Notes under the pieces: model-generated
The model's database searches: none
What the model was told of the DNA's origin: nothing
Seen by the model: only the letters and a program-made list of their open reading frames with translations
Assembly (NCBI RefSeq): GCF_037949285.1
Contig: NZ_CP149926.1
Location: 971,501-1,035,500 of the forward strand
Direction: 5' to 3'
DNA from: Thioclava sp. GXIMD4216
Lineage (GTDB): Bacteria > Pseudomonadota > Alphaproteobacteria > Rhodobacterales > Rhodobacteraceae
Length of the DNA: 64,000 nt
Translations under genes and position numbers: made by a program
Shown here: piece after piece, positions 28,260-37,185 of the stretch
How the letters are laid out: each line of letters starts with the position of its first letter
How positions within the stretch are numbered: position 1 is the first letter of the stretch

Positions 28260-28943
28260 ATGCGCTCCGGTTACACTGAAGGCCCGCTTAACAAATTACC
28301 GCCTATCGTCTGGTTGCTGGCGGCCCCCATCATCATCGGCGAGCTGATGTTCGGGCTGGGGCAGGCGGGGCTGTTCCAGAACGGTATCGTCTGGCGGCCC
28401 GAAGCCTTGCAACGCTTTGCCTACGACCCGAACCTGATGCGGGCGATGATGGAGGCGGGCGTGCATCCGTGGAAGCAGATGGCGCGGGTGGTGACCTATC
28501 CCTTTGTGCATGGCAGCTTCACCCATGCCGCCTTCGTGCTGGTGTTCATTCTGGCGCTTGGCAAAATGGTGGGCGAGGTGTTCCGTGGCTGGGCCGTGGC
28601 GGTGGTGTTCTTTGCCTCGTCCATTCTGGCGGCGCTGATCTATACCGCGCTGCCCTTCACCCAGAGCGCGCTTTATGGCGGCTATCCGGCGGCCTATGGG
28701 CTGATCGGGGCGTTCAGCTTTATCCAATGGACCTATCTCGGCCATACCCGTGGCAACCGGATGCAGGCCTTCCAGCTGATCGGGTTCCTGATGGGCATCC
28801 AGCTGCTGTTCAGCGTGATCTTCGGCGGCACCGACCAGTGGATCGCCGATCTGGCGGGGTTCATCGTGGGCTTTCTGGTCAGCTTCCTTGTCTCGCCCGG
28901 TGGCTGGGGGCGGGTGCTCGCGAAGCTGCGCAACCGTCGCTGA
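28260..28943 (+). CDS. Rhomboid-fold membrane protein, apparently catalytically inactive
   Basis: 227 aa, six or more membrane helices, with rhomboid landmarks. Alignment to the GlpG/AarA pattern puts the catalytic serine of GxSGxxxG at Tyr142 (GGYPAAYGLIG), the catalytic histidine of AHLGG at Asp197 (IADLAGFIVG) and the oxyanion Asn of HxxxxHxxxN at Val93 (HGSFTHAAFV). All three key residues are replaced, so proteolysis is unlikely; iRhom/Derlin-like binding or chaperone roles are known for dead rhomboids elsewhere. ATG 28260 has AAGGA 8 bases upstream. It ends at a bidirectional terminator. Confidence 0.85.
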   Translation: MRSGYTEGPLNKLPPIVWLLAAPIIIGELMFGLGQAGLFQNGIVWRPEALQRFAYDPNLMRAMMEAGVHPWKQMARVVTYPFVHGSFTHAAFVLVFILALGKMVGEVFRGWAVAVVFFASSILAALIYTALPFTQSALYGGYPAAYGLIGAFSFIQWTYLGHTRGNRMQAFQLIGFLMGIQLLFSVIFGGTDQWIADLAGFIVGFLVSFLVSPGGWGRVLAKLRNRR

Positions 28944-28946
28944 AGC

Positions 28947-28972
28947 AAACGGCGCCCTGTGGGGCGCCGTTT
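28947..28972. terminator. Bidirectional terminator between the rhomboid-like gene and murJ
   Basis: AAACGGCGCCC (28947-28957) / GGGCGCCGTTT (28962-28972) is a perfect 11-bp stem with a TGTG loop; the A/T ends give U tracts on both strands. It serves two convergent genes. Confidence 0.88.
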
Positions 28973-28976
28973 CTGT

Positions 28977-30524
28977 TTATTTCCGGCGACGGCGCAGATT
29001 GGCCTTGAACTCCGCCAGCCCGAAGACCCCGAGCGCGAAGGCGGTCAGGAAATAGACCACGATCCCCGAACCGCAGAGAAGCCCGAGCGCGCCCCAGCGG
29101 GCACCGCGATCTGCCAGCGTCGGCGCGAGCCAGTCGGCGGTATAGCGAAGCTGCACGCCCATCACCGCGCAGGCGATCGCGATCCGCCACAGGCGCTTCC
29201 AGAAGCGCGCATCAGGGCGGGCCGAGAGGCCCATATTACGCGCGCCCCACCAGAGTTGGGCCAGCATGACCCAGCCGGAAATCGTGGTGCCCAAAGCCGC
29301 TGCCGAAAAGCCGATCAGGGGCATCAGCCCGATGGCGGCACCGGCATTCACCATCATCGAGACCAGCGCATAATAGAAGGGACGGCGGGTGTCCTCACGG
29401 GCATAGAAGACCGGTTGCAGCACTTTTTGCAGCACGAAAGCCGGTAGACCTACGCCATAGATCGCCAGAACCAGCGCCGTGGCGACGGTGTCTTCGGCGC
29501 GCCATGCGCCACGGTCATAAAGCACCGAAATCAGTTGCGGCGCGATCACCACCAGCGCCACTGCCGAAGGTAGCGTGAGAAACAGCGCGAATTCCGCCCC
29601 GCGTGAAAAGCTCTCGCGGCCCTCGGCTTCCTCGCCTGCGCGCAGATGGCGCGAGAGGGTGGGCAAGAGCACGGTGCCGATGGCGATGCCCACGACGCCC
29701 AGAGGCAACTGGTAGAGACGGTCGGCATAGCTCAGCCATGCCACAGCCCCTTCGGTGAAAGAGGCCACCTGACGCCCCACCAGCAGGTTGATCTGCACCA
29801 CGCCGCCCGCCAGCACTGCAGGGCCTGCAATGATCAGCAGGCGCTTGAGTTCCGGTGTCATGCGCGGGCGACCGGGCAAAAGCGTGTAGCCGAGCTTATG
29901 GGCGGCAACCCATGCGAAGGCGAATTGCACGACCCCCGTGGCGGGCACCGTCCATGCCAGCGTCGTGCCCATATCCCAGCCCGCCTGATTGGCCGCCAGC
30001 ATGGCAAGGATGAACATGACATTCATCAGGATCGGCACGATAGAGGCTTCGGTGAATTTCCCGAACGTATTGAGAATGCCCGATAAAAGCGCCACCAGCG
30101 ACACGAAGAGGATATAGACGAAAGTGATCCGCCCGAAATCGACCGCCATATCGAAGCGCGCATCGCCCACAAAGCCCGCCGCCATCGCCCAGACCAGCCA
30201 CGGCATCGCCATCGTGCCGAGGATGGTAAACAGAAACAGCACGCCGAACAGCCCCTTGAAGGCATCGCGGGCCAAGCCATGCGGGTCTTCGCCCGCCTCG
30301 ACGCGCTTTGCGAACATCGGCACGAACGCCATGTTGAACGCCCCTTCCGCGAAGAAGCGGCGGAACATATTGGGGAGCGAAAACGCCACCATGAAGGCCT
30401 CGGCCACCGGTCCGGTGCCCAGATAGGCCGCCATCATCATATCGCGCACAAAGCCCAGAACGCGGCTGCCCAGCGTCCATAGCCCCACCGTCAGGAAGCC
30501 CCTGACCAGCCGTCCTGCCTTCAT
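28977..30524 (-). CDS. murJ: Lipid II flippase MurJ
   Basis: 515 aa, about 14 membrane helices, MOP-superfamily fold. The MviN signature is at the N-terminus (GSRVLGFVRDMMMAAYLGTG and FRRFFAEGAFNMAFVP). It flips the peptidoglycan precursor lipid II across the inner membrane and is normally essential. ATG 30524 fits the family start (MKAGRLVRGF). It begins 14 bases after the glnD stop, so both are probably co-transcribed; this order is common in alphaproteobacteria. Confidence 0.96.
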   Translation of the reverse strand: MKAGRLVRGFLTVGLWTLGSRVLGFVRDMMMAAYLGTGPVAEAFMVAFSLPNMFRRFFAEGAFNMAFVPMFAKRVEAGEDPHGLARDAFKGLFGVLFLFTILGTMAMPWLVWAMAAGFVGDARFDMAVDFGRITFVYILFVSLVALLSGILNTFGKFTEASIVPILMNVMFILAMLAANQAGWDMGTTLAWTVPATGVVQFAFAWVAAHKLGYTLLPGRPRMTPELKRLLIIAGPAVLAGGVVQINLLVGRQVASFTEGAVAWLSYADRLYQLPLGVVGIAIGTVLLPTLSRHLRAGEEAEGRESFSRGAEFALFLTLPSAVALVVIAPQLISVLYDRGAWRAEDTVATALVLAIYGVGLPAFVLQKVLQPVFYAREDTRRPFYYALVSMMVNAGAAIGLMPLIGFSAAALGTTISGWVMLAQLWWGARNMGLSARPDARFWKRLWRIAIACAVMGVQLRYTADWLAPTLADRGARWGALGLLCGSGIVVYFLTAFALGVFGLAEFKANLRRRRK

Positions 30525-30537
30525 CGCATGGCCTTCA

Positions 30538-33318
30538 TCAGTTATTCGCCCGCTTTGCACCGCTTTCGATGTAATCGCGCAGCCGTTGTTCCAGTTTCTG
30601 CCGCTTGCTCTCGGCATGGAGCTTATGGCCGAACATATCCTTCACATAGAAGGTATCGACCACCTGCGCCCCATAGGTCGCGATCTGCGCCGAGGCGATG
30701 TAGATATTGCTCGAGGCCAGGGCCCGCGTCAGGTCATAAAGCAGGCCGGGGCGGTCGCGGGTATCCACCTCGACGATGGTGTAAAGTTCCGAGCCGTCAT
30801 TGTCGAACATGATATGGGTGGGGAAGCGGAACTCGCGCTCGCGTTTCTTGACCTTGTCGCGGTCTTTCAGCGCATCGCGGGCCACGACCTCGCCCTTGAG
30901 CGTCTTGTCGATCATATTGCGCAGGCGCGGCAGGCGCGAGGCCTCGAAGGGGTGGCCATCGGCATCCTGCAACCAGAACACCGCCGTCGCATAGCCGTCT
31001 TTGGTGGTATAGGTGCGGGCATCCACCACATTGGCCCCCACCAGCGCGATCGCGCCCGACAGCCGCGCAAAAATGCCCGGATGATCCACCAGCGCGAAGG
31101 CCGCACGGGTGGCATCGTGATCGGCATCGACCTGCACATCGATGCGGATCTCGTCATCGGGCAGATCCTTGAGAAGATGTGCGAAGGCATATTGCGTCTG
31201 GGTGGACAGCCCCTGCCAGTAGGCGGGGGTATGGCGGGCCACCTCGGCGCGGCGCACCTTGGGTTCCCAGCCTTCGGCCTCCAGCCGGTCGCGCAGGGAT
31301 TTGCGGGCATCCTGTTCGCGCTGGTCGCGGTTGATCGCCTCCAGCCCGTGCTCCAGCGCCTCCGCTGTCTCGGCATGCAGGCGCCGGATCAAGGTGGCCT
31401 TCCAGTTGTTCCACACATTCGGCCCCACGCCACGGATGTCGCAGACCGTCAGCACTGTCAACAGGTCCAGCCGCTGGCGGGTCTTCACCACCTTGGCGAA
31501 CTCCTTGATGGTGCGCGGGTCGGAAATGTCGCGTTTCTGGGCCATGTCGGACATGACCAGATGGTTGCGCACCAGCCATTCCACCGTTTCGCATTCGCTT
31601 TCCTTCAGGCCCAGACGCGGGGTGACGCTGCGCGAGATCTTGGCCCCCAGAATGGAATGGTCCTCGGGGCGGCCCTTGCCGATATCGTGCAAGAGAAGCG
31701 CCACATACATGACCTTGCGGTTGATGCCCTCTTTCAGGATTTCCGACGAAAGCGGCAATTCCTCGATCAGCTCGCCGCGCTCGATCTGTGCGAGCGCCGA
31801 GATCACCTGAATGGTATGCTCGTCGACCGTATAGCTGTGATACATGTTGAACTGCATCATTGCCACGATGGGCTCGAATTCGGGGATGAAGGCCCCCAGC
31901 ACGTTCAGCTCGTTCATCCGGCGCAGGGCCCGTTCCGGATTGCCATGCTTGAGCAGCAGATCAAGGAAGATCCGCCGTGCCTCCCGGTTCCGGCGCAGCT
32001 TGTCATCGAACAGATGCAGGTTGGATTGCACGAGCCGCATCACGTCGGGATGGATCAGCAGGCCGGTGCGCAGCGCCTCTTCGAAGACCCGCAGCAGGTT
32101 GAGGGGGTCCGACAGGAAGGTGCTTTCATCGACCACATTGATCCGGCGGTTATCGTCGATGAAGGGAGGCTTCAAGTGGCGTCGGCGGCGGAAGATGCGG
32201 GTCAGTTTGGGGGCGTGTTTGACATGCTGCGCTTCAAGCTTGGTCAGGAAGATCCGCGTTACATCGCCCACGATGGTGGCATGACGGAAATAGTCCTGCA
32301 TGAAAATCTCGACGGCACGGCGTCCGGCGCTGTCTTTATACCCCATCCGGCTCGCCACCTCGACCTGCATATCGAAGGTCAGCTGGTCGGCGGCGCGGTT
32401 CGCGATCAGATGCAGGTGGCAGCGCACGGCCCAGAGATAATCCTCGGCGGTGCGGAAATTGCGGTATTCCTCTTCGGTGAAGGCCCCGAGCTTGACCAGC
32501 TCTGCAGCACGATTGACCGAATGCACGTATTTCGCGATCCAGTAGAGCGTCTGGAGATCGCGCAATCCGCCTTTGCCCTCTTTCACATTGGGCTCCAGAA
32601 CATAGCGCTGCCCGCCCTGCCGCTGGTGGCGCTTGGCGCGCTCGTCGAGCTTTGCCTCGACAAATTCGGGGGCGGAATTGGCAAAGAGGTTCTTGCGAAG
32701 CTGGGTCGCCAGCTTGTCGGCCAGTGCCGCATCGCCACAGAGGAAACGCTGCTCCAGAAGCGCGGTGCGGATGGTGAAATCCTCGCGCCCCAGATGCAGG
32801 CAGTCCTCGATGGTGCGCGAGGCATGGCCCACCTTCAGCTTCAGGTCCCAGAGCATATAAAGCATGCTCTGGATCACGGCTTCGGTCCACGGGCTGAGCT
32901 TCTTGTCGCCCAGAAACAGCAGGTCGACATCGGAATGGGGGGCCATCTCGGCGCGGCCATAGCCGCCCACGCCCAGCACGGTAATGGTCTCCGGGGTCTT
33001 GGAGGTTTGCGGGTTGAGATAATCCGAGGCCACATGCACCACGGCCCGCACCATCCCATCGGTCATGCGCGCGTAATTCTCGACCGTGGCGCGGGCGATG
33101 CGCGGATGCCCTGCCAGATCGGCCTCGATCCACAGCCGCGCCGCATCGCGGGCGGTGTTGAGGAACCGCACCGTTGCGGTGCTGATCTCTTTGGGGTCGG
33201 TGATGCCGTCCAGCACATGGTCAAGAGCGGGGATCAGCTCGTCGCTTTTCAAAAGCAGCGGGGCCTCGGCAGGCAGCGGGGTGATTAGCCTTTGTTCGGC
33301 AGCAGCGCTTTGGTCCAT
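30538..33318 (-). CDS. glnD: Bifunctional uridylyltransferase/uridylyl-removing enzyme GlnD
   Basis: About 926 aa. The order is a nucleotidyltransferase domain (GVGGYGRAEMAPHSDVDLLFL), a GlnD PII-uridylyltransferase helical region, an HD domain (LLHDIGKGRPEDHS) for deuridylylation, and two C-terminal ACT domains (FARLSGAIALVGANVV and RPGLLYDLTRALASSNIYI) that sense glutamine. It uridylylates and deuridylylates PII proteins in response to nitrogen status. ATGs at 33321 and 33318 are both possible; 33318 sits 6 bases from GGGAG. It is upstream of murJ. Confidence 0.97.
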   Translation of the reverse strand: MDQSAAAEQRLITPLPAEAPLLLKSDELIPALDHVLDGITDPKEISTATVRFLNTARDAARLWIEADLAGHPRIARATVENYARMTDGMVRAVVHVASDYLNPQTSKTPETITVLGVGGYGRAEMAPHSDVDLLFLGDKKLSPWTEAVIQSMLYMLWDLKLKVGHASRTIEDCLHLGREDFTIRTALLEQRFLCGDAALADKLATQLRKNLFANSAPEFVEAKLDERAKRHQRQGGQRYVLEPNVKEGKGGLRDLQTLYWIAKYVHSVNRAAELVKLGAFTEEEYRNFRTAEDYLWAVRCHLHLIANRAADQLTFDMQVEVASRMGYKDSAGRRAVEIFMQDYFRHATIVGDVTRIFLTKLEAQHVKHAPKLTRIFRRRRHLKPPFIDDNRRINVVDESTFLSDPLNLLRVFEEALRTGLLIHPDVMRLVQSNLHLFDDKLRRNREARRIFLDLLLKHGNPERALRRMNELNVLGAFIPEFEPIVAMMQFNMYHSYTVDEHTIQVISALAQIERGELIEELPLSSEILKEGINRKVMYVALLLHDIGKGRPEDHSILGAKISRSVTPRLGLKESECETVEWLVRNHLVMSDMAQKRDISDPRTIKEFAKVVKTRQRLDLLTVLTVCDIRGVGPNVWNNWKATLIRRLHAETAEALEHGLEAINRDQREQDARKSLRDRLEAEGWEPKVRRAEVARHTPAYWQGLSTQTQYAFAHLLKDLPDDEIRIDVQVDADHDATRAAFALVDHPGIFARLSGAIALVGANVVDARTYTTKDGYATAVFWLQDADGHPFEASRLPRLRNMIDKTLKGEVVARDALKDRDKVKKREREFRFPTHIMFDNDGSELYTIVEVDTRDRPGLLYDLTRALASSNIYIASAQIATYGAQVVDTFYVKDMFGHKLHAESKRQKLEQRLRDYIESGAKRANN

Positions 33319-33363
33319 CATCAACTCCCTTATCCGCCGTCTTTGCCACGGCTTTAACAGGCA

Positions 33364-33394
33364 AGGGGCGGCCCGCAGATGCGTGGCCGCCCCT
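33364..33394 (-). terminator. Hairpin downstream of the LpoA-like gene
   Basis: AGGGGCGGCC (33364-33373) / GGCCGCCCCT (33385-33394) is a perfect 10-bp stem with an 11-base loop, between the LpoA-like gene stop and the glnD start on the same strand. The following sequence is only moderately T-rich. Confidence 0.6.
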
Positions 33395-33443
33395 CCTTGC
33401 GTTATCCTGTGTTACCAGTTGGCTGGCACGCGGGAAAGAGTGA

Positions 33444-34625
33444 TCAGAAGCCTGCACCCGAGAAGCTGCGCGGGGCCGGATCGATCACCTGCACCTGACC
33501 GTTATTGACCTGTGCCACGGCAAGGCCACGCTCGTTGGTGCCATCCGAGCGCAGACGGAAGATGCCGTTCACACCCACAAAGCCCGAGCGCTGGGTCAGA
33601 CCCGATTTCGACAGCGCATTCGGGTTGCCCGATTTCACGAGCGCGCCGATTGCCGCGATCCCGTCATAGGCCAGCCCTGCAATGGGCGAGGGAGCCTCGC
33701 CGAAGGCCGCCTGATAGCGCGCGCGGAACTGGGCGTTGAGGTTCGGGTCGGGCGTGGCGAACCAGCCGCCTTGCAGGCCCGGCAGTTGCAGCGTGGCTTG
33801 CGGCACATCCCAGCGGGTCAGGCCGATGAATTTCTTCTGCTGCGTATTCACGCCGCGTTCGGGCAGAAGCTGCGACAGAAGCGGCAGCGCGCCTGCGGTA
33901 TCGGCGGTCATGAAGACAGCATCGACATCATCGGCTTTCGCACGGTCCGCGATCTGGCCTGCCGCGTTGATCACCCCCTGCTGCGAGAAGGGATAGGCCA
34001 TATTGCCAGCCAGTTTCGCGCCAGAGCTGCTGATGGCGCTTTCAATGGCCTGCGCCCCTGCCTGACCGGCGGTGTTCTGTTCATGCACGACCAGAATGTT
34101 GCGTTTGCCATTGCGGGCGGCATAGCGCACCAGACGGTTGGCCGTGTTCTGGAAGGTCGGGCCCAGCACGAAGACGTTGCCGCCTGCGATCGAGGTGTTG
34201 TTCGAGAAGGCCAGCACGTTCACATCGCGCGCGGCCACGGCATTGCCCACGGCATTGGCCGATTGTGCGAAGACCGGACCAAGGATGATTTTCGCGCCAT
34301 CATCCACGGCTTTGCTGGCGACCTGTGCGGCCTGAGCGGCATTGGCACTGGTATTGTAGACGCGCAGATCGATCTTCACCCCATCGAGATCGGAGATCGC
34401 GAGATCGGCAGCCTGCTTGAGCGAGCGCGCCAGAGCCTCGTCACCGGAATTGCCCGAGCCGCCCGGAAGCAGTAGGGCGACAGGAACCGGTTTGGAGGTG
34501 TCGATTCGTTGGCCCGATCCGCTGCCAGTCATCGCGTTCGGGTCACAGGCGGCGACCCAGAACGCAGACATCACGGCTGCGAGACGGATCAATGGGTTGC
34601 GGCGCTTTCGTAAAATCGCGAACAT
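33444..34625 (-). CDS. Penicillin-binding-protein activator (LpoA-like) lipoprotein with periplasmic-binding fold
   Basis: 393 aa. A lipoprotein signal ends at Cys27 (SAFWVAAC). The rest is a type I periplasmic-binding-protein fold (VPVALLLPGGSGNSGDEALA, IILGPVFAQSANAV, VFMTADTAGALPLL, GLAYDGIAAIGALV) like the C-terminal domain of E. coli LpoA; the TPR domain is missing. ATG 34625 is preferred because AGAGGA precedes it. The gene is divergent from rsmI-yraN, matching the E. coli yraL / lpoA-yraN neighbourhood, which supports an outer-membrane PBP-activator role over amino-acid transport. Confidence 0.88.
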   Translation of the reverse strand: MFAILRKRRNPLIRLAAVMSAFWVAACDPNAMTGSGSGQRIDTSKPVPVALLLPGGSGNSGDEALARSLKQAADLAISDLDGVKIDLRVYNTSANAAQAAQVASKAVDDGAKIILGPVFAQSANAVGNAVAARDVNVLAFSNNTSIAGGNVFVLGPTFQNTANRLVRYAARNGKRNILVVHEQNTAGQAGAQAIESAISSSGAKLAGNMAYPFSQQGVINAAGQIADRAKADDVDAVFMTADTAGALPLLSQLLPERGVNTQQKKFIGLTRWDVPQATLQLPGLQGGWFATPDPNLNAQFRARYQAAFGEAPSPIAGLAYDGIAAIGALVKSGNPNALSKSGLTQRSGFVGVNGIFRLRSDGTNERGLAVAQVNNGQVQVIDPAPRSFSGAGF

Positions 34626-34714
34626 ACGTGGTCCTCTGATCATTCGGCAGGGATTGAATTAGGGCAGACCCTATGCGTTTCCATAGGGGAAGTAAACGTG
34701 ACGGAAGGGGCGCA

Positions 34715-35614
34715 ATGAGCGGTAATTGGCAGGCCGGAAAAACGGTGACGGTGGGCGCGAAGGCCGGACAGGGGGCGCTGGCACCGGGGCTGCATTTCAT
34801 TGCAACCCCCATCGGGGCGGCGCGCGATATCACTTTGCGGGCCCTCGATATGCTGGCCACAGCCGATGTGCTGGTGGCCGAAGACACCCGCTCTTTGCGA
34901 CATCTTATGGAAATTCATGGGGTTGCACTGGATCACCGGCCTCTGATCTCCTATCACGACCAGAATGGCGATCAGGCGCGTCCCAAGGTGATGCACCATC
35001 TGGGCGAAGGCCGCTCGGTGGTCTATGCCTCGGAAGCCGGCACGCCGCTTGTGGCCGATCCGGGCTATCAGTTGGGGCGTGCGGCGATTGATGCGGGCGT
35101 GCCGGTCCATACCGCCCCCGGTCCGTCGGCGGCACTGGCGGCGCTGACCGTTTCGGGGCTGCCATCGGACCGGTTCCTGTTTGCGGGCTTTCCGCCGCGG
35201 GCGTCCAAGGCCAAGCAGGACTGGTTCCGCACGATGGATAACGTTGCCGCGACGATGATCTTTTACGAAAGCCCGAAGCGGGTGAAGGACACTCTGGCCG
35301 ATCTGGCGGCGGCCTATGGTGCGGATCGTCAGGTGGTGATCTGCCGTGAACTGACCAAGCGGTTCGAGGAGGCTCTGCGCGGCAGCGTGGCCGAATTGCA
35401 GGCGCAGCTTGAGGACCGCGAGATCAAGGGCGAGATCGTTATTCTGGTGGATCGGGCGGGCAAGCGCGAGGCCGCCCCCGAAGATATCGAGACCGCGCTG
35501 CGCAAGCTTCTGCCGCATATGAGCGTCAAGGATGCCTCTGCCGAGGTCGCGCAGCTTTTGGGGCTGAAGCGCCGCGAGGTCTATCAGATCGCGCTGGGGC
35601 TTGAGGATCTATGA
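34715..35614 (+). CDS. rsmI: 16S rRNA (cytidine(1402)-2'-O)-methyltransferase RsmI
   Basis: 299 aa. The tetrapyrrole-methylase fold is visible: LHFIATPIGAARDITLRAL, EDTRSLRHL, GTPLVADPGYQL, APGPSAALAALTVSGLPSDR, FYESPKRVKDTL. The usual SDAGTP motif reads SEAGTP here. It 2'-O-methylates C1402 of 16S rRNA. ATG 34715 has GGAAGGGG upstream; the first 22 residues are an extension before the fold. Its stop overlaps the yraN start (ATGA). Confidence 0.96.
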   Translation: MSGNWQAGKTVTVGAKAGQGALAPGLHFIATPIGAARDITLRALDMLATADVLVAEDTRSLRHLMEIHGVALDHRPLISYHDQNGDQARPKVMHHLGEGRSVVYASEAGTPLVADPGYQLGRAAIDAGVPVHTAPGPSAALAALTVSGLPSDRFLFAGFPPRASKAKQDWFRTMDNVAATMIFYESPKRVKDTLADLAAAYGADRQVVICRELTKRFEEALRGSVAELQAQLEDREIKGEIVILVDRAGKREAAPEDIETALRKLLPHMSVKDASAEVAQLLGLKRREVYQIALGLEDL

Positions 35615-36048
35615 GCGAGGACCCCGAGGCGGCACGTCGCAAGGCGCGCGGGCTTCGGGCGCATCTTGCCGGTGCGGTGGCCGAGGCCCAGGTGGCGCGG
35701 CACTATGCGGCGCAGGGCTTTGTCTGCCGTGAGACACGCTGGCGGGGTGCCTATGGCGAGATCGATCTGGTTCTGGAAGGTCCGCTGCCGGAGGGCGGGG
35801 GCTGCGGTGGCGCGTCGGACGGGGCCTGTCTTGTCTTTGTCGAGGTGAAGCGGGCGCGCAGTTTTGCGGCTGCCGCGCCACGCCTCGGGGCGGCGCAGAC
35901 CCGCCGTATCGGGCGCGCGGCACTGGATTATGTGGCCCGCCACCCCGAGTGCCAGCAGAAGCGGCTGCGCTTTGATCTGGCGCTGGTGGATGGCACGGGC
36001 GAAATCCGGCTGGTGACCGACGCTTTCCGTTTCGATGGCTGGCTGTAG
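35611..36048 (+). CDS. yraN: UPF0102 (YraN) nuclease-fold protein
   Basis: 145 aa. The restriction-endonuclease-like core is visible as AYGEIDLVLEG followed by LVFVEVKRARS, giving the E-x-D...E-x-K arrangement. A low-complexity Gly/Cys-rich insert (GGGCGGASDG) lies between them. The function is not established. It is translationally coupled to rsmI and followed by gshB; the rsmI-yraN pairing is widely conserved. Confidence 0.93.
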   Translation: MSEDPEAARRKARGLRAHLAGAVAEAQVARHYAAQGFVCRETRWRGAYGEIDLVLEGPLPEGGGCGGASDGACLVFVEVKRARSFAAAAPRLGAAQTRRIGRAALDYVARHPECQQKRLRFDLALVDGTGEIRLVTDAFRFDGWL

Positions 36049-36205
36049 TTTGCGGCCATAAATCCCCGGGCACAGGCGGGCACCGCTGTTACAACGGGGC
36101 TTGCAGGAAGATTCTGTGGAAAACTGAACAGACCATGCGGAGAACAGCACGATTGCATGTGCTTTTGGTTTCGGTGCACTAAGTCACCAACGAAAGGGGG
36201 CGCCC

Positions 36206-37150
36206 ATGGCCTTGAAAGTTGCAATTCAGATGGATCCGATTGGTCCGATCAATATCGATGCAGACAGCACCTTCCGCATTGCCGAGGAAGCCCAAGCCCG
36301 TGGGCACGCGCTGTTCTATTACACGCCCGACCAGCTAAGCTACCGGGAAGGCGCGATTTATGCGCGGGGCTGGCCGCTGACCGTGAAGCGCGAAAAGGGC
36401 AACCATTTCACTTTGGGCGAGAAACAGGATGTCGATCTGTCCACATTCGATGTGGTCTGGCTGCGGCAGGACCCGCCGTTCGATATGGGCTATATCACCA
36501 CCACCCACCTGCTGGATCGCATCCATCCGAAAACCCTTGTGGTCAACGACCCCTTCTGGGTGCGCAATTCGCCGGAAAAACTGCTGGTGCTGAATTTCCC
36601 CGATCTGACGCCCCCCACCATGATCGCCCGCGATCTGGAGACCCTGCGCGAGTTCAAGCACAAACATGGCGATATCATTCTCAAGCCGCTTTACGGGAAT
36701 GGCGGCGCGGGGGTGTTCCGTCTGGACCCGAATGACCGCAATCTGGCCTCGCTGCACGAGCTGTTCTCGGGGATCAATCGCGAGCCGCTGATCGCGCAGA
36801 AATTCCTGCCCGCCGTGTCCAAAGGTGACAAGCGGATCATTCTGGTCGATGGCGAGCCCGTGGGAGCGATCAACCGTGTGCCTGCCGAGGGCGAGACGCG
36901 GTCCAACATGCATGTCGGCGGGCGTCCGGAAAAGGTCGAGCTGACCGAGCGGGATCGCGAGATCTGCGCGCGTATCGGCCCGCATCTGCGCGAGAAGGGC
37001 CAGATTTTTGTGGGGATCGATGTGATCGGGGACTGGCTGACCGAAATCAACGTAACCTCGCCCACCGGCATTCAGGAGCTTGAGCGGTTTGACGGGGTCA
37101 ATATCGCCGCCAAGATCTGGCAGGCCATCGAAGCACGGCGCGCGGGCTGA
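36206..37150 (+). CDS. gshB: Glutathione synthetase
   Basis: 314 aa, ATP-grasp fold. Motifs include [19 protein letters not shown] at the N-terminus, [30 protein letters not shown] (ATP-binding loop) and [13 protein letters not shown]. It joins gamma-glutamylcysteine and glycine to make glutathione. ATG 36206 has the Shine-Dalgarno AAAGGGGG. It lies 157 bases downstream of yraN, so it may have its own promoter. It complements the glutathione-type peroxiredoxin at 13.6 kb functionally. Confidence 0.97.
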   Translation: MALKVAIQMDPIGPINIDADSTFRIAEEAQARGHALFYYTPDQLSYREGAIYARGWPLTVKREKGNHFTLGEKQDVDLSTFDVVWLRQDPPFDMGYITTTHLLDRIHPKTLVVNDPFWVRNSPEKLLVLNFPDLTPPTMIARDLETLREFKHKHGDIILKPLYGNGGAGVFRLDPNDRNLASLHELFSGINREPLIAQKFLPAVSKGDKRIILVDGEPVGAINRVPAEGETRSNMHVGGRPEKVELTERDREICARIGPHLREKGQIFVGIDVIGDWLTEINVTSPTGIQELERFDGVNIAAKIWQAIEARRAG

Positions 37151-37185
37151 CGCGCCATCACCTTCCATAACGGGGAAGCCGGCGA

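Noticed and set aside
28260..28943. Annotation of the rhomboid-fold gene as an active serine protease
   Set aside because: The positions of the catalytic Ser, His and oxyanion Asn are Tyr, Asp and Val in this sequence.
30586..33288. About 900-codon antisense open frame opposite glnD
   Set aside because: Same shadow effect; the glnD frame has all catalytic motifs while the antisense product resembles no protein family.
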